Position numbers and translations under genes: made by a program. A DNA stretch of 64,000 nt, from assembly GCF_036231905.1 (NCBI RefSeq), contig NZ_JAZARE010000002.1:1-64000 (forward strand). The letters run 5' to 3'. Numbering within the stretch: the stretch's first letter is position 1; every line of letters starts with the position of its first letter. The stretch comes from CAMLIZ01 sp036231905 (GTDB lineage: Bacteria; Pseudomonadota; Gammaproteobacteria; Burkholderiales; Burkholderiaceae_C). Shown here one piece after another: positions 37,736 to 46,849 of this stretch. The notes under the pieces are model-generated. The model was not told where the DNA came from, ran no database searches, and was given only the letters and a program-made list of their open reading frames with translations.

Positions 37736-37981
37736 TCACTCGGCGATCAGTGCGGCCGTGCGCCGCACGTCGCGCTCGAAGGCGGCGATGGTGTGCTCCG
37801 AGATCGGCGTGTGCAGCAGCACCGTCCGGGCCACCTCGGCGTTGTGTTCGAAGGTCCCCAGCAGGCCTGCACGCATCTCAGGCGGCAGCTGGCTGAGCAA
37901 GGCGGTGACCAGGGCATCGAGGGCAACGAGGCTGCCCTTCAGTTCGCAGATCCGTTCGGTTGCGTCTTGCAGGTTCTTCAT
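37736..37981 (-). CDS. small hypothetical helical protein (81 aa)
   Basis: Begins MKNLQDATERICELKGSLVA. Predicted helical throughout with a Leu-rich middle (LDALVTALLSQLPPEMRAGLL). The frame runs further upstream only through the cold-shock terminator, so the ATG at 37981 is the start. Not recognised. The cold-shock gene lies upstream on the same strand, separated by its terminator, so an independent or read-through transcript is needed. Confidence 0.6.
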   Translation of the reverse strand: MKNLQDATERICELKGSLVALDALVTALLSQLPPEMRAGLLGTFEHNAEVARTVLLHTPISEHTIAAFERDVRRTAALIAE

Positions 37982-37991
37982 CGCTGTCCCC

Positions 37992-38026
37992 AAAAAGAAA
38001 AAACCGCGGCTGAAGGCCGCGGTTTT
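37992..38026 (-). terminator. Rho-independent terminator of the cold-shock gene
   Basis: Perfect 11-bp stem (AAAACCGCGGC at 38000-38010 with GCCGCGGTTTT at 38016-38026), loop of five, followed on the minus strand by a T-rich run. It lies 35 bases after the cold-shock stop. Confidence 0.9.
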
Positions 38027-38060
38027 CATGTGGCCCGCGTGAACGGGCCGCGGTGGCCAA

Positions 38061-38273
38061 TCAGGCTGCCGGACGGATGTTCGAAGCCTGGGGGCCCTTC
38101 TGGCCCTGCGTCACTTCGAATTCCACGCGCTGGCTTTCGGACAGGCTCTTGAAGCCGCCGCCTTGGATCTGGCTGAAATGGGCGAAGAGGTCCTTGCCAC
38201 CACCATCAGGGGTGATGAAGCCGAAGCCCTTGCCTTCGTCGAACCATTTCACGGTGCCGGTTTGAGTCGTCAT
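38061..38273 (-). CDS. CspA-family cold-shock protein
   Basis: 70-residue OB-fold nucleic-acid chaperone. Both RNA-binding motifs are present: KGFGFI (RNP1) and DLFAHFS (RNP2, with a Leu in place of the common Val). TGTVKWFDEGKGFGFITPDG opens the chain and VEFEVTQGQKGPQASNI closes the fold. AAGGAA lies before the ATG. A leader of more than 150 bases precedes it, as usual for genes regulated by mRNA structure at low temperature. Confidence 0.96.
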   Translation of the reverse strand: MTTQTGTVKWFDEGKGFGFITPDGGGKDLFAHFSQIQGGGFKSLSESQRVEFEVTQGQKGPQASNIRPAA

Positions 38274-38437
38274 ATCGATTCCTTTCAAGTGATGCGCCGG
38301 CACATGCCGACGCAGTGCAGAGACGCCAAGAAAATCATCAATACGAGATTCGACCGGACCCGCCAGCGAGCGCTGACGGAAAACAGAGGAGACCTTCAAA
38401 GAGACGGGGTCTTGTGCATACCTACGGCGCGCATAGT
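38274..38437 (-). promoter_or_regulatory. long cold-shock 5' leader with possible -10 box
   Basis: About 160 bases upstream of the cold-shock start contain no other gene on this strand. A TACTAT hexamer (complement of 38432-38437) may be the -10 element; no convincing -35 was found. Several short inverted repeats (CGGCATGTGCCG-like at about 38291-38313) would fold the leader. Assigning it as a temperature-responsive leader is by analogy with cspA. Confidence 0.4.
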
Positions 38438-38496
38438 ACACCGTGAACCGATGCACTTGACGCGAGAAGTGGCATCGCCACCAAAAAGGGAGTCTC

Positions 38497-39132
38497 ATGA
38501 AGATCGATTTCGTCTCCGATGTGTCGTGCCCCTGGTGCGCCATCGGCCTGAATGCGCTGGAAAGCGCACTGGCCCGCGTAGGCAACAAGGTGCAGGCGGA
38601 GTTGCACTTCCAGCCGTTCGAGCTCAACCCGCAGATGCCCAGGGAGGGTGAGGACGTCACCGAGCACCTGAGCCGCAAGTACGGCACCACGCCGCAGCAG
38701 GCGGTGGCCAACCGCGAGGCGATCCGCCAGCGCGGCGAGTCGGTGGGCTTCACCTTCAACATGGACAAGCGCCAGCGCATCTACAACACCTTCGACGCGC
38801 ACCGGCTGCTGCACTGGGCGCAACTCGAAGGGCGCCAGCGCGAGCTCAAGCACGCCCTCTTCGAGGCCTACTTCACCGACGGGGAGAACCCGAGCGACCA
38901 TGAGGTGCTGGTGCGGCGCGCGGCGGCGGTCGGGCTGGATGCGGAGAAGGCCCGCGAGGTGCTGGCCTGCGGCGCCTATGCCGACGAGGTGCGCGAGCGT
39001 GAGCGCTTCTTCCAGGAGCACGGCATCCACGCCGTGCCGGCCGTGATCATCAACGACCGTCACCTCATCCAGGGCGGCCAGCCGGTGGACGTGTTCGAGC
39101 GCGCGCTGCGGCAGCTGGCTGCCGCAGGCTGA
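38497..39132 (+). CDS. DsbA-family oxidoreductase, FrnE-like
   Basis: 211 residues, thioredoxin fold with an inserted helical domain. The redox motif CPWC is at the N-terminus (SDVSCPWCAIGL), and the cis-Pro loop reads HAVPAVIINDRHLIQGGQP near the end. No signal peptide is present, so it belongs to the cytosolic FrnE/2-hydroxychromene isomerase-like group. It ends directly against the stop of the convergent Lrp gene (TGA|TCA). Confidence 0.9.
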   Translation: MKIDFVSDVSCPWCAIGLNALESALARVGNKVQAELHFQPFELNPQMPREGEDVTEHLSRKYGTTPQQAVANREAIRQRGESVGFTFNMDKRQRIYNTFDAHRLLHWAQLEGRQRELKHALFEAYFTDGENPSDHEVLVRRAAAVGLDAEKAREVLACGAYADEVRERERFFQEHGIHAVPAVIINDRHLIQGGQPVDVFERALRQLAAAG

Positions 39133-39555
39133 TCACTCCTGCTCCACCCGCAGGATGGGCATGGTGGTCACGTCGGCCACGCCCTCCAGGCGGGCGATGT
39201 GGTCGCGGTGGTCGTTGAGCTCCTGCATCGAGCCCACCGCCAGCTCGACCACCAGGTCGATGTCACCGCTCACCGAATAGCAGCGCCGTGCGCCCGGCAT
39301 CGCATTGATGCTGCGGATGGTGTCCGGCAGCGGCGTGCGGCGCAGGCGTAGCAGCACGAAGGCCCGCACGCCGGCACCGGCCACGTCCTGCGCCAGCTCC
39401 GCACGGTAGCCGCGAATCACCCGCGCCTGCTCCAGCTTGGCGATGCGCTCGCGCACGGAGCTGCGCGCCAGCCCTACCTTCCCTGCGATGGTCTTCAATG
39501 GCAGCCGAGCGTCCTGCTGCAGCAAGCGGAGGATCTGAAGGTCCTTGTCGTCCAT
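39133..39555 (-). CDS. Lrp/AsnC-family regulator (second)
   Basis: 140 residues. HTH: LDKDLQ-type start (MDDKDLQILRLLQQDARLPLK) with VGLARSSVRERIAKLEQARVI; RAM domain: VRAFVLLRLRRTPLPDTI, RRCYSVSGDIDLVVELAV and TTMPILRVEQE. It is divergent from a Rid-family gene across a 96-bp region with strong inverted and direct repeats, so it probably regulates that gene and the following PD40 gene. Confidence 0.9.
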   Translation of the reverse strand: MDDKDLQILRLLQQDARLPLKTIAGKVGLARSSVRERIAKLEQARVIRGYRAELAQDVAGAGVRAFVLLRLRRTPLPDTIRSINAMPGARRCYSVSGDIDLVVELAVGSMQELNDHRDHIARLEGVADVTTMPILRVEQE

Positions 39556-39569
39556 GGCTGGGCGTCACT

Positions 39570-39630
39570 GTGGTGCGCCGGCCGTCAAAACGACGGCCGA
39601 TCCGTCAAAGCGGCGGTGCGTCGGCACCAC
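39570..39630. promoter_or_regulatory. candidate operator array between Lrp and Rid genes
   Basis: Contains the perfect inverted repeat GGCCGTC (39580-39586)/GACGGCC (39592-39598), a direct repeat CCGTCAAA at 39582 and 39602 (20 bases apart, two helical turns), and an outer inverted pair GTGGTGC (39570-39576)/GCACCAC (39624-39630). Multiple phased sites suit Lrp-type proteins; binding is inferred. Confidence 0.5.
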
Positions 39631-39651
39631 CTGGCATGAGAGAGTGGGGCC

Positions 39652-40101
39652 ATGTACCGCAGGGCCGCCACCATGGGACTGATTGTTGCCGCATCCACCC
39701 CTTCTCACAGCGAGGCGCCATCCCAACGCAGCGCCCGGCACCGCGCGATCAACCCGACCGGCGTGTCGTACTGCCAGGCCCACGAGGTGAGCGGCTTCTC
39801 GCGCCTGCTGTTCGTGAGCGGCCAGGTGCCCGCCGACGCCGACGACCGCGTGCCGCCCGACTTCCGCAGCCAGTGCCGCCTGGCATGGCGCAATGTGCAG
39901 GCGCAGCTGGAGGCGGCCGGCATGGCGCTGGACGATCTGGTGAAGGTGACCGTGTTCCTGTCCGACCGGCGCCATCGGCAAGAGAACTACCAAGTGCGCA
40001 CCGAAGTGCTGGGGCCGCGCTCGCCAGCGCTCACCATCGTGATCACGGGGATCTACGACGAAGCCTGGTTGCTCGAGATCGAGGCTGTGGCCGCCGCATG
40101 A
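39652..40101 (+). CDS. Rid-family (YjgF/UK114) protein lacking the catalytic Arg
   Basis: 149 residues, or 142 if the ATG at 39673 is used. The Rid fold is visible: NPTGVSYCQAHEVSG, LLFVSGQVPADAD, WRNVQAQLEAAGM and LDDLVKVTVFLSD. RidA deaminases have an essential Arg in a P-A-R-(T/S) context; the aligned segment here reads SPALTIVIT, with Leu at that place. It is therefore likely a non-deaminase Rid subfamily member. Its stop overlaps the start of the PD40 gene (ATGA), so the two are coupled. Confidence 0.82.
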   Translation: MYRRAATMGLIVAASTPSHSEAPSQRSARHRAINPTGVSYCQAHEVSGFSRLLFVSGQVPADADDRVPPDFRSQCRLAWRNVQAQLEAAGMALDDLVKVTVFLSDRRHRQENYQVRTEVLGPRSPALTIVITGIYDEAWLLEIEAVAAA

Positions 40102-40994
40102 AGCCTCTGCGCCTGCGCCTGGCCGCGGTGGCGCTTGCCTGCCTGGCCGCCGATGGCGCCTCGGCCGCAGAGACTGGGACACCGCAGCGCTGGACGCCGG
40201 CGCCCTTGTCCACCGATCAGTACGAATCCTCGCCCAGCTTCACGCCAGACGGTCGGGAGCTGTTCTTCATGCGGGCTGACCGGAAGTTCCAAAGCTATCG
40301 CCTGCTGTGGTCGCGCTGTGAGAACGGGCGCTGGAGTGCGCCGCAGGCGCCGCCATTTGCGGCCCCGGCACCGGTGCTCGAGGCCGACCCCTTCGTCACT
40401 CCGGACGGCCGGCAGCTCTACTACGTATCGTCGCGCCACGCGCATGCCATCAACGGAGGCGACGACCTGGACATTTGGGTGGTGGACCGCGGCGCCGATG
40501 GCCGCTGGGGCGCGCCGCGCCGCCTGCCCGAGCCGGTGAACTCCAGCGCGTCCGAGCTGCTGCCGCGCGTGGACTCCGCCGGCCGCATCCTCTTCGGCTC
40601 CAGCCGGCCGGGCGGTTTCGGTCAGGGCGACATCTACATCGCCACGCCCCAGGCCGACGGCAGCTGGCGGGTGGACAACGCGGGCCCGCCCATCAGCACC
40701 TCTGACAACGAGTACGAAGCCGAGCTGTCGCGTGACGGCCGCACCATGGTGGTGGTGGCCGACCGGGGTGACCGCTCGCACCTCTATCGCTATGCCCGCG
40801 ACACGGACGGCCGCTGGCGCGAGCAAGGCCGTATCCCGGCCCGCGCAGACGTGTTCCAGGTCGGCCCGTTGTTGTCGCCTGATGGCGAGCGCCTGCTGTT
40901 TGCACAACAGGATGGCGAACGCTCGGGCGAGATGTTCCTGGTCGACCTGGTGCCTGCGGCCCGCGAGGCGTGGCCGCCCCGCTGCGGCCGCTGA
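40098..40994 (+). CDS. secreted PD40/TolB-like beta-propeller protein
   Basis: About 298 residues with a signal peptide (LRLAAVALACLAADGASA). Four or more PD40 (WD40-like) repeats are visible, each with an S/T-P-D-G-R-x-L-(F/Y) turn: SFTPDGRELFFM, FVTPDGRQLYYVS, VDSAGRILFGS, LSRDGRTMVVVA and LSPDGERLLFA. Such proteins are periplasmic; ligand and role are unknown. Translational coupling with the Rid gene is seen, though a cytosolic Rid protein and a periplasmic propeller do not obviously act together. Confidence 0.8.
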   Translation: MKPLRLRLAAVALACLAADGASAAETGTPQRWTPAPLSTDQYESSPSFTPDGRELFFMRADRKFQSYRLLWSRCENGRWSAPQAPPFAAPAPVLEADPFVTPDGRQLYYVSSRHAHAINGGDDLDIWVVDRGADGRWGAPRRLPEPVNSSASELLPRVDSAGRILFGSSRPGGFGQGDIYIATPQADGSWRVDNAGPPISTSDNEYEAELSRDGRTMVVVADRGDRSHLYRYARDTDGRWREQGRIPARADVFQVGPLLSPDGERLLFAQQDGERSGEMFLVDLVPAAREAWPPRCGR

Positions 40995-40998
40995 CGCC

Positions 40999-42417
40999 TC
41001 ACTGCCCCGCGGCACCGCGCTGTTCCGTCGTTGCCCAGCCCCCGCCCAGCGCACGGAACACATCCGCTTGCGCCGCGGCCAGCGCACGCTGCGTGTCGGC
41101 GTTCTGCGCCTGTGCGGTGAGGGCCGCGCGTTCGGCTTCGATCACATTCAGCCGGCTCGCCTCGCCACCCTGGTAGCGCAGCCGCGTGAGGTCGGCCGCA
41201 CGCACCAGCGCCTGGGCCCGTTGCTGCCCGGTCTGCAGGCTGGCGCGGGCCTCCTCGTGCGCAGCGAGCGCATCGCGCGCCTCCTTGAAGGCATTGGCCA
41301 CGCTGTCGCGGTAGTCCAGCTCCGCCTGCATGCGCCGCGCGCGGGCGGCCTCGTTCAGGGCATCGATGCGCCCGCCGTTCCAGATCGGCTGGGTGAGCGA
41401 GGCCACCACGCTCCAGATCAGCGACGGGCCATCGGTCAGGCGCGACAAGGCCACGCTTTCGCGCCCCACGTCGGCCGTGAGCGCGATGCTGGGGAAGTAG
41501 GCCGCACGCGCCGCGTCCACCCGTGCACCGGCGGCACGCAGCCGCGCTTCGGCCGCCTGCACATCGGGGCGCCGCAACAGCAGATCGGACGGCAGGCCCG
41601 CGGGCAAGGGGCTGGCGATGACCACCGGCCGGGTGGTGCTGCGTGCCACGGCCCCTTCGATGAGCGCGCGCGGTGAACGGCCCAGCACCAGCGACAGGGC
41701 ACGCTCCGCCTCGCCGCGGGCGCGGTCCAGCTTGGGCAGCAGCGCTTCGTTGGCCAGCAGTTCGGCTTCGAGCTGGCGGATGTCCAGCTCGCCGATGTCG
41801 CCACCCTTGAAGCGCAGCTGCTGCAGCCGCAGGCTGTCGCGCTGCGCGTCCACTGCCTGGCCGAACAGCGAACGTTGCGCGTCCAGCGACTGCAGCGCCG
41901 CATACGACTGCACCACCTGCGCCACCAGTGCGGTGCGCAGGGTCTCGCGCCCGTACTCACTGGCCAGCAGCTCTTCGCGCGCGGCGGATGTCGCATTGGC
42001 CGCCTTGGCCCACAGGTCCAGCTCATAGGCGATGCCCAGCGTGGCCTGGTAGCTGTTGCCCACCGGGGAAGCGTCACCCAGCGGCACAGCGCCGTTCTGG
42101 CTGGCGCGTGCGCGGGCGCCGGTCAGGTTGGCATTCACGCTCGGCAACTGCCCCGCACGCGCGGAGCGCAGCGCGGCACGCGATTCGTCGATGCGCGCCA
42201 TCGCGCGCGCCAGGTCGCGGTTGTTCTTCAGCGCCTCGTCCACCAGCACATCCAGCTGCGCATCGCCGAACTGCTTCCACCAGTCGGGCGCCACCGGGGG
42301 CACGGTGGCGGTGGCCTGGGGCAGCTCCAGCGCGGGCGTTTCATGCACAGTGCCACCGGGCACGGCGCAGGCACTCAGCACCGCCGCGGCGACCGCGGTC
42401 AACAGCAGCGCCCTCAT
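40999..42417 (-). CDS. RND efflux outer-membrane lipoprotein (NodT/OprM family)
   Basis: Outer-membrane channel of about 472 residues. The lipobox LSACAV follows a short signal, so the N-terminal Cys is probably acylated. PDWWKQFGDAQLDVLVDEALKNNRDL and the repeat PSVNANLTGAR and FPSIALTADVGRES are the typical NodT tandem outer-membrane efflux signatures, with LLLRRPDVQAAEARLRAAGA between. Its ATG overlaps the stop of the pump gene (ATGA). It completes the tripartite system. Confidence 0.95.
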   Translation of the reverse strand: MRALLLTAVAAAVLSACAVPGGTVHETPALELPQATATVPPVAPDWWKQFGDAQLDVLVDEALKNNRDLARAMARIDESRAALRSARAGQLPSVNANLTGARARASQNGAVPLGDASPVGNSYQATLGIAYELDLWAKAANATSAAREELLASEYGRETLRTALVAQVVQSYAALQSLDAQRSLFGQAVDAQRDSLRLQQLRFKGGDIGELDIRQLEAELLANEALLPKLDRARGEAERALSLVLGRSPRALIEGAVARSTTRPVVIASPLPAGLPSDLLLRRPDVQAAEARLRAAGARVDAARAAYFPSIALTADVGRESVALSRLTDGPSLIWSVVASLTQPIWNGGRIDALNEAARARRMQAELDYRDSVANAFKEARDALAAHEEARASLQTGQQRAQALVRAADLTRLRYQGGEASRLNVIEAERAALTAQAQNADTQRALAAAQADVFRALGGGWATTEQRGAAGQ

Positions 42418-45400
42418 GCCGGCTCTCCTTGTGCGCCGGCCACCGGGCCTGTGCCGTGATGGCTGGGATGCTGCAGCGCCGTGCCATGGCCGGTGCGGCG
42501 CGCGCGTTCGGCTTCGGCCTGGATCTCGGCCGTGCTGCGCGCCTCGCGCAGTTTGCGGGCGGTGATGATCTTGAAGAACATGGGAACAAAGAAGATGGCC
42601 AGGAAGGTGGCGGCCAGCATGCCGCCCATCACGCCAGTGCCCACGGAGCGGCGCGCTGCCGCGCCGGCGCCGGACGACAAGGCCAGCGGCAGCACGCCGA
42701 GGATGAAGGCCAGCGAGGTCATGATGATGGGCCGGAAGCGCAGCCGCGCCGCCTCCAGCGCGGCGGCCGATGCGCTCATGCCCTCGTGGTGCTTCAGCGA
42801 GGCGTACTCCACGATCAGGATTGCGTTCTTGGCCGCCAGGCCGAGTAGCGTGACCAGGCCGATCTGGAAATACACGTCGTTGGTCATGCCGCGCAGCCAC
42901 ACCGCCGCCAGCGCACCGAAGGTGCCGAAGGGCAGCGCGAACAGCACCGACAGCGGCAGCGACCAGCGTTCGTACTGCGCCGACAGGATGAGGAACACCA
43001 TCAGCGCGCCCAGCAGCAGGGCGATGCCGGAGGTGCCCGACGAACGCTTCTCCTGGTAGGACGCACCACCCCAGTCGAAGCTGAAATCGGGCGGCAAGGT
43101 CTCGCGTGCGATGCGCTCCACTTCGGCGATCGCCTGGCCCGAGCTCACGCCCGGTGCCCCCTGGCCGAAGAGCTTGACGGCCGGCAGGTTGTTGAAGCGG
43201 TCCAGCGTCTCCGGGCCGGACGAGAACTTCACCGTCGCCAACGCGGACACCGGCACCATCTGCCCGGTATTCGAGCGCACCCACATGCGGCCGATGTCAT
43301 CCGGCCGCTTGCGGAACGAGGGCTCGGCCGACATCAACACCTGCCAGGTGCGGCCGTACTTGTTGAAGTCGTTGACGTAGTAGCTGCCGAGCGTGGATGA
43401 CAAGGTGTTGAACACCTCGTCCACCGGCACGCCCAGCGACTTGGCACGCTCGCGGTCCACGTCCACGTACAGCTGCGGCGAGGTGGCGCGCCACAGGCTC
43501 TGCACGCCGGCCAGCAGCTTGCTCTGCGACACCGCGCCCTGGAACTGCTGCATCACCTCGGCCAGGCGCTTGGCCCCGCCCTCCCCGCGGTTCTGGATGT
43601 AGAACTCGAAGCCACCGGCCGTGCCCAGGCCGAAGATCGGCGGCGGGTTGAAGGCCAGCACCAGCGCCTCCTTGATGTGGCCGGTCTTCATGAACAGCTC
43701 ACCCACCAGCGCCTGCACGGGCACCGGCCGTTCGTCCCAGGGCTTCTGCGTCACGAAGATGGTGGCCGCGTTGTTGCGGTAGCCGCCACCCAGGAAGTCG
43801 AAGCCGGTGAAGGCCACCACGTCCTGGTTGAACGGGTTGGACTTCATGATGCCGATCACCTCGTTGACCACCTTGTCGGTGCGCTCCAGCGAAGCGCCGT
43901 CCGGCAGGATCACCGCCGAGATGTAGAAGCCCTGGTCTTCTTCCGGCACCAGCGATCCCGGCGTGATGCGCCACAGGCCCACGGCCAGCGCCACCATGCC
44001 GGCGAACAGCAGCAGGCCGATGCCCGCGCGCCGCACCAGGAAGCCCACGCCCGCCACGTAGCGGCCGGTGATCTTGTGGAAGAAGTTGTTGAAGGCCGTG
44101 AAGAAGCGGCCGGGCGACCGGTGCTCCTTCTTGAGGATCATCACGCACAGGCTGGGGGTGAGCGTCAGCGCCACGATGCCCGAGATCACCACCGCGATCG
44201 CGATGGTCACGGCGAACTGGCGATACAGCTCGCCGGTGAGGCCGCCCAGGAAGGCGATCGGCACGAACACCGCGCACAGCACCAGCACGATCGCGATCAC
44301 CGGGCCGGACACCTCGCGCATCGCCTTGATCGCCGCCTCGCGCGCGCCCAGGTGCTCCTCATGCATGATGCGTTCGACGTTCTCCAGCACCACGATCGCG
44401 TCGTCCACCACGATGCCGATGGCCAGCACCATGCCGAACAGCGTGAGCGTGTTGATCGAGTAGCCCAGCATCAGCAGACCAGCAAAGGTGCCGATCAGCG
44501 ACACCGGCACCGCCACCACCGGGATGAGGGTGGCACGCCAGTTCTGCAGAAACAGGAACACCACCGCGATCACCAGCACCATGGCCTCGAGCAGCGTCTT
44601 CACCACCTCCTCGATGGACACCTTCACGAAGCGCGTGGTGTCGTAGGGCACCGAGTAGGTGATGCCCTTGGGGAAGCGCTTGGCCAGCGTGGCCACGGTG
44701 CCCTCGACTTCCTTGGCCACGTCCAGCGCATTGGCGCCCGGCTGCAGGAACACGCCCACCAGGGTGGCCGGCTTGCCGTTGATGCGGCCGATGAAGTCGT
44801 AGTCCTTGGAGCCCAGCTCCACCCGGGCCACGTCCTTCAGGCGCACCGAGCTGCCGTCGCCATCGGCGCGCACGATGATCTCTTCGAACTGCTTGGGGTC
44901 GGACAGCCGGCCCTGCGTGGTGATGGTGTAGACCATCTCCTGCGGGCCGCCGGTGGGCGACTGGCCCACCTTGCCGGCCGCGAACTGCGCGTTCTGCTCG
45001 TTGATGGCGCGTGCCACGTCGGCGGTGGTGAGCTTGAGCTGCGCCAGCCGGTCCGGCCGCAGCCAGATGCGCATGGCGTAGTCCTTGGCGCCGAAGATCT
45101 GCACGTTGGTGGTGCCGGGCACGCGCTTGAGCGCGTCCAGCACGTTCAGCGTCACGTAGTTGCTGATCGCCAGGTCGTCGCGGCTGCCGTCGTCGGAAAA
45201 GAAGGCCAGCACCTGCAGGAATGCGGAGCTGCCCTTCTCCACCGTCACGCCCTGGCGCCGCACTTCCTGCGGCAGCTTGGCTTCGGCCTGCTTGACGCGG
45301 TTGTTGACGATCTGCGCCGCCTGGTCGACGTTGGTGCCGATGTCGAAGGTCACCTGGATGGTGACCACGCCATTGGACGTGGAGGTGGAGCCCATGTAGA

Positions 45401-45629
45401 TCATGTGCTCCACGCCGTTGATCGCGTTTTCCAGCGGCGCGGCCACGGTCTGCTCGATGACCTCTGCGCTGGCACCCGGGTACACCGCGGTCACGCTCAC
45501 CACCGGCGGCGCGATCTCGGGGTATTGCGCGATCGGCAGGGCGCGCGACGCGGCCAGGCCGGCGATCACGATGAAGATGGACAACACGGCCGCAAAGATC
45601 GGCCGGTCGATGAAGAAGCGGGAGAACAT
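42414..45629 (-). CDS. RND (HAE1) multidrug efflux pump, inner-membrane subunit
   Basis: 1071 residues, full length for AcrB/MexB-type drug/proton antiporters. It begins MFSRFFIDRPIFAAVLSIFI; the proton-relay pair is Asp409-Asp410 in GIVVDDAIVVLENVER, and GQAIAEVERIA and GGASYQEKRSSG are periplasmic-domain landmarks. Twelve membrane segments in the usual two groups are apparent. It probably exports hydrophobic drugs, dyes or solvents. Order on the strand is adaptor-pump-channel; the adaptor gene ends ten bases upstream. Confidence 0.97.
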   Translation of the reverse strand: MFSRFFIDRPIFAAVLSIFIVIAGLAASRALPIAQYPEIAPPVVSVTAVYPGASAEVIEQTVAAPLENAINGVEHMIYMGSTSTSNGVVTIQVTFDIGTNVDQAAQIVNNRVKQAEAKLPQEVRRQGVTVEKGSSAFLQVLAFFSDDGSRDDLAISNYVTLNVLDALKRVPGTTNVQIFGAKDYAMRIWLRPDRLAQLKLTTADVARAINEQNAQFAAGKVGQSPTGGPQEMVYTITTQGRLSDPKQFEEIIVRADGDGSSVRLKDVARVELGSKDYDFIGRINGKPATLVGVFLQPGANALDVAKEVEGTVATLAKRFPKGITYSVPYDTTRFVKVSIEEVVKTLLEAMVLVIAVVFLFLQNWRATLIPVVAVPVSLIGTFAGLLMLGYSINTLTLFGMVLAIGIVVDDAIVVLENVERIMHEEHLGAREAAIKAMREVSGPVIAIVLVLCAVFVPIAFLGGLTGELYRQFAVTIAIAVVISGIVALTLTPSLCVMILKKEHRSPGRFFTAFNNFFHKITGRYVAGVGFLVRRAGIGLLLFAGMVALAVGLWRITPGSLVPEEDQGFYISAVILPDGASLERTDKVVNEVIGIMKSNPFNQDVVAFTGFDFLGGGYRNNAATIFVTQKPWDERPVPVQALVGELFMKTGHIKEALVLAFNPPPIFGLGTAGGFEFYIQNRGEGGAKRLAEVMQQFQGAVSQSKLLAGVQSLWRATSPQLYVDVDRERAKSLGVPVDEVFNTLSSTLGSYYVNDFNKYGRTWQVLMSAEPSFRKRPDDIGRMWVRSNTGQMVPVSALATVKFSSGPETLDRFNNLPAVKLFGQGAPGVSSGQAIAEVERIARETLPPDFSFDWGGASYQEKRSSGTSGIALLLGALMVFLILSAQYERWSLPLSVLFALPFGTFGALAAVWLRGMTNDVYFQIGLVTLLGLAAKNAILIVEYASLKHHEGMSASAAALEAARLRFRPIIMTSLAFILGVLPLALSSGAGAAARRSVGTGVMGGMLAATFLAIFFVPMFFKIITARKLREARSTAEIQAEAERARRTGHGTALQHPSHHGTGPVAGAQGEPA

Positions 45630-45639
45630 GCGGCGCTCC

Positions 45640-46809
45640 TTACTTGGACGCGGGGGCAGCCGGGGCCGAGGCCGCAGCCGCGCCCACCTGCACCGGCGCG
45701 CCGGGGAAGAAGATGCGCGCCATGCCGTCCACGATCACCGGGTCTCCAGCAGCCAGGCCCTTGCTGATGATCCAGCCGTCGGCGAGCTGGTCACCCACCG
45801 TCACGGGCTTGGGCAGCGCCTTGCCGTCGGCCACCACGTAGACGAACTTGCCCTGCGGGCCTTCGAGCACGGCGCGCGTGGGCACACGCACCGCATTCGG
45901 CCGCTGCGCGCCCAGCAGGCGCACACGCACGAACTGGCCCGGCTTCAAGGCGCCATCGGGGTTGGGGATCTCCGCTTCGGCTTCCACGGTGCCGGTGGTG
46001 CCGGACACCCGCGTGTCGGAGAACAGCAGCTTGCCCTTGCGCGGATAGGTGCTGCCGTCGGCCAGCTTCACCTCGATGTCGAAGGCCTCGTGCTGCGGCA
46101 GCTGCAGCTGCCCGGCCGCGGACTCGGAGCGCCAGCGCATCTGGTCGGTGTCGGCAATGCCGAAGCGCACCTTGATCGGGTCGGTCTGCGTCACGGTGGT
46201 CAGCAGCACCTGCGGGCCGGACACCAGCGTGCCTTCGGACACCTGGGAGCGCCCGGCCTGGCCTGAGATCGGCGACTCCACCTTGGTGTAGCCGAGGTTG
46301 AGCGCGGCCTCGGCGCGCTGGGCCTGCGCGCGCTTGAGCTCCGCCCGTGCCACCGCTTCGGCCGACACCGCCTCGTCATAGTCGCGCTGGCTGGTGGCCT
46401 TGGCTTCCCACAGCGGCTTCAGGCGCGCCAGCGACCGGCTGGCCTGGCCCAGGCGAGCCTCGGCGGCGGCCACATCGGCATCGGCGCGGTTGAGCGCGGC
46501 CTGGAACGGTGCCGCATCCAGGCTGTAGAGGGACTGGCCCTTCTTCACCACGCCGCCTTCGCCGAAATTGCGCTTGAGCAGGATGCCCGACACCCGCGCG
46601 CGCACCTCCACGTCACGCGAGCCGGCCGTCTGCCCGACATACTCGAACACGGCGGGCAGGTTGCTCGCGGTGACCTTCTCCACCGCCACGGCCGCGGGGG
46701 GCGGGCCGCCGGCGCCCGGCGGGTTGGATCCTTCGGCCCGGCCGCAGGCGGCCAGCACGGCGGTCAGTACGAGCGGAGCGGCCACAACGGCCAGGCGATA
46801 CGCGTGCAT
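45640..46809 (-). CDS. RND efflux periplasmic adaptor subunit
   Basis: Membrane fusion protein of about 389 residues with a lipoprotein signal (LVLTAVLAACGRA). The barrel-sandwich halves are visible as VEVRARVSGILLKRNFGEGG and KVESPISGQAGRSQVSEGTLV, with an Ala-rich hairpin between and an Ala/Pro-rich tail. ATG at 46809 has AGAGGA six bases upstream; a TTG two codons earlier is in frame. It is the first gene of the efflux operon and is divergent from its repressor. Confidence 0.95.
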   Translation of the reverse strand: MHAYRLAVVAAPLVLTAVLAACGRAEGSNPPGAGGPPPAAVAVEKVTASNLPAVFEYVGQTAGSRDVEVRARVSGILLKRNFGEGGVVKKGQSLYSLDAAPFQAALNRADADVAAAEARLGQASRSLARLKPLWEAKATSQRDYDEAVSAEAVARAELKRAQAQRAEAALNLGYTKVESPISGQAGRSQVSEGTLVSGPQVLLTTVTQTDPIKVRFGIADTDQMRWRSESAAGQLQLPQHEAFDIEVKLADGSTYPRKGKLLFSDTRVSGTTGTVEAEAEIPNPDGALKPGQFVRVRLLGAQRPNAVRVPTRAVLEGPQGKFVYVVADGKALPKPVTVGDQLADGWIISKGLAAGDPVIVDGMARIFFPGAPVQVGAAAASAPAAPASK

Positions 46810-46849
46810 GCGCAATCCTCTTCCTTGATGGGTTCTGTGCGGCGGAGTT

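Noticed and set aside
43677..45767. A long plus-strand frame rich in His/Asp/Arg
   Set aside because: Antisense shadow of the RND pump gene; composition reflects the reverse complement of membrane-protein codons.
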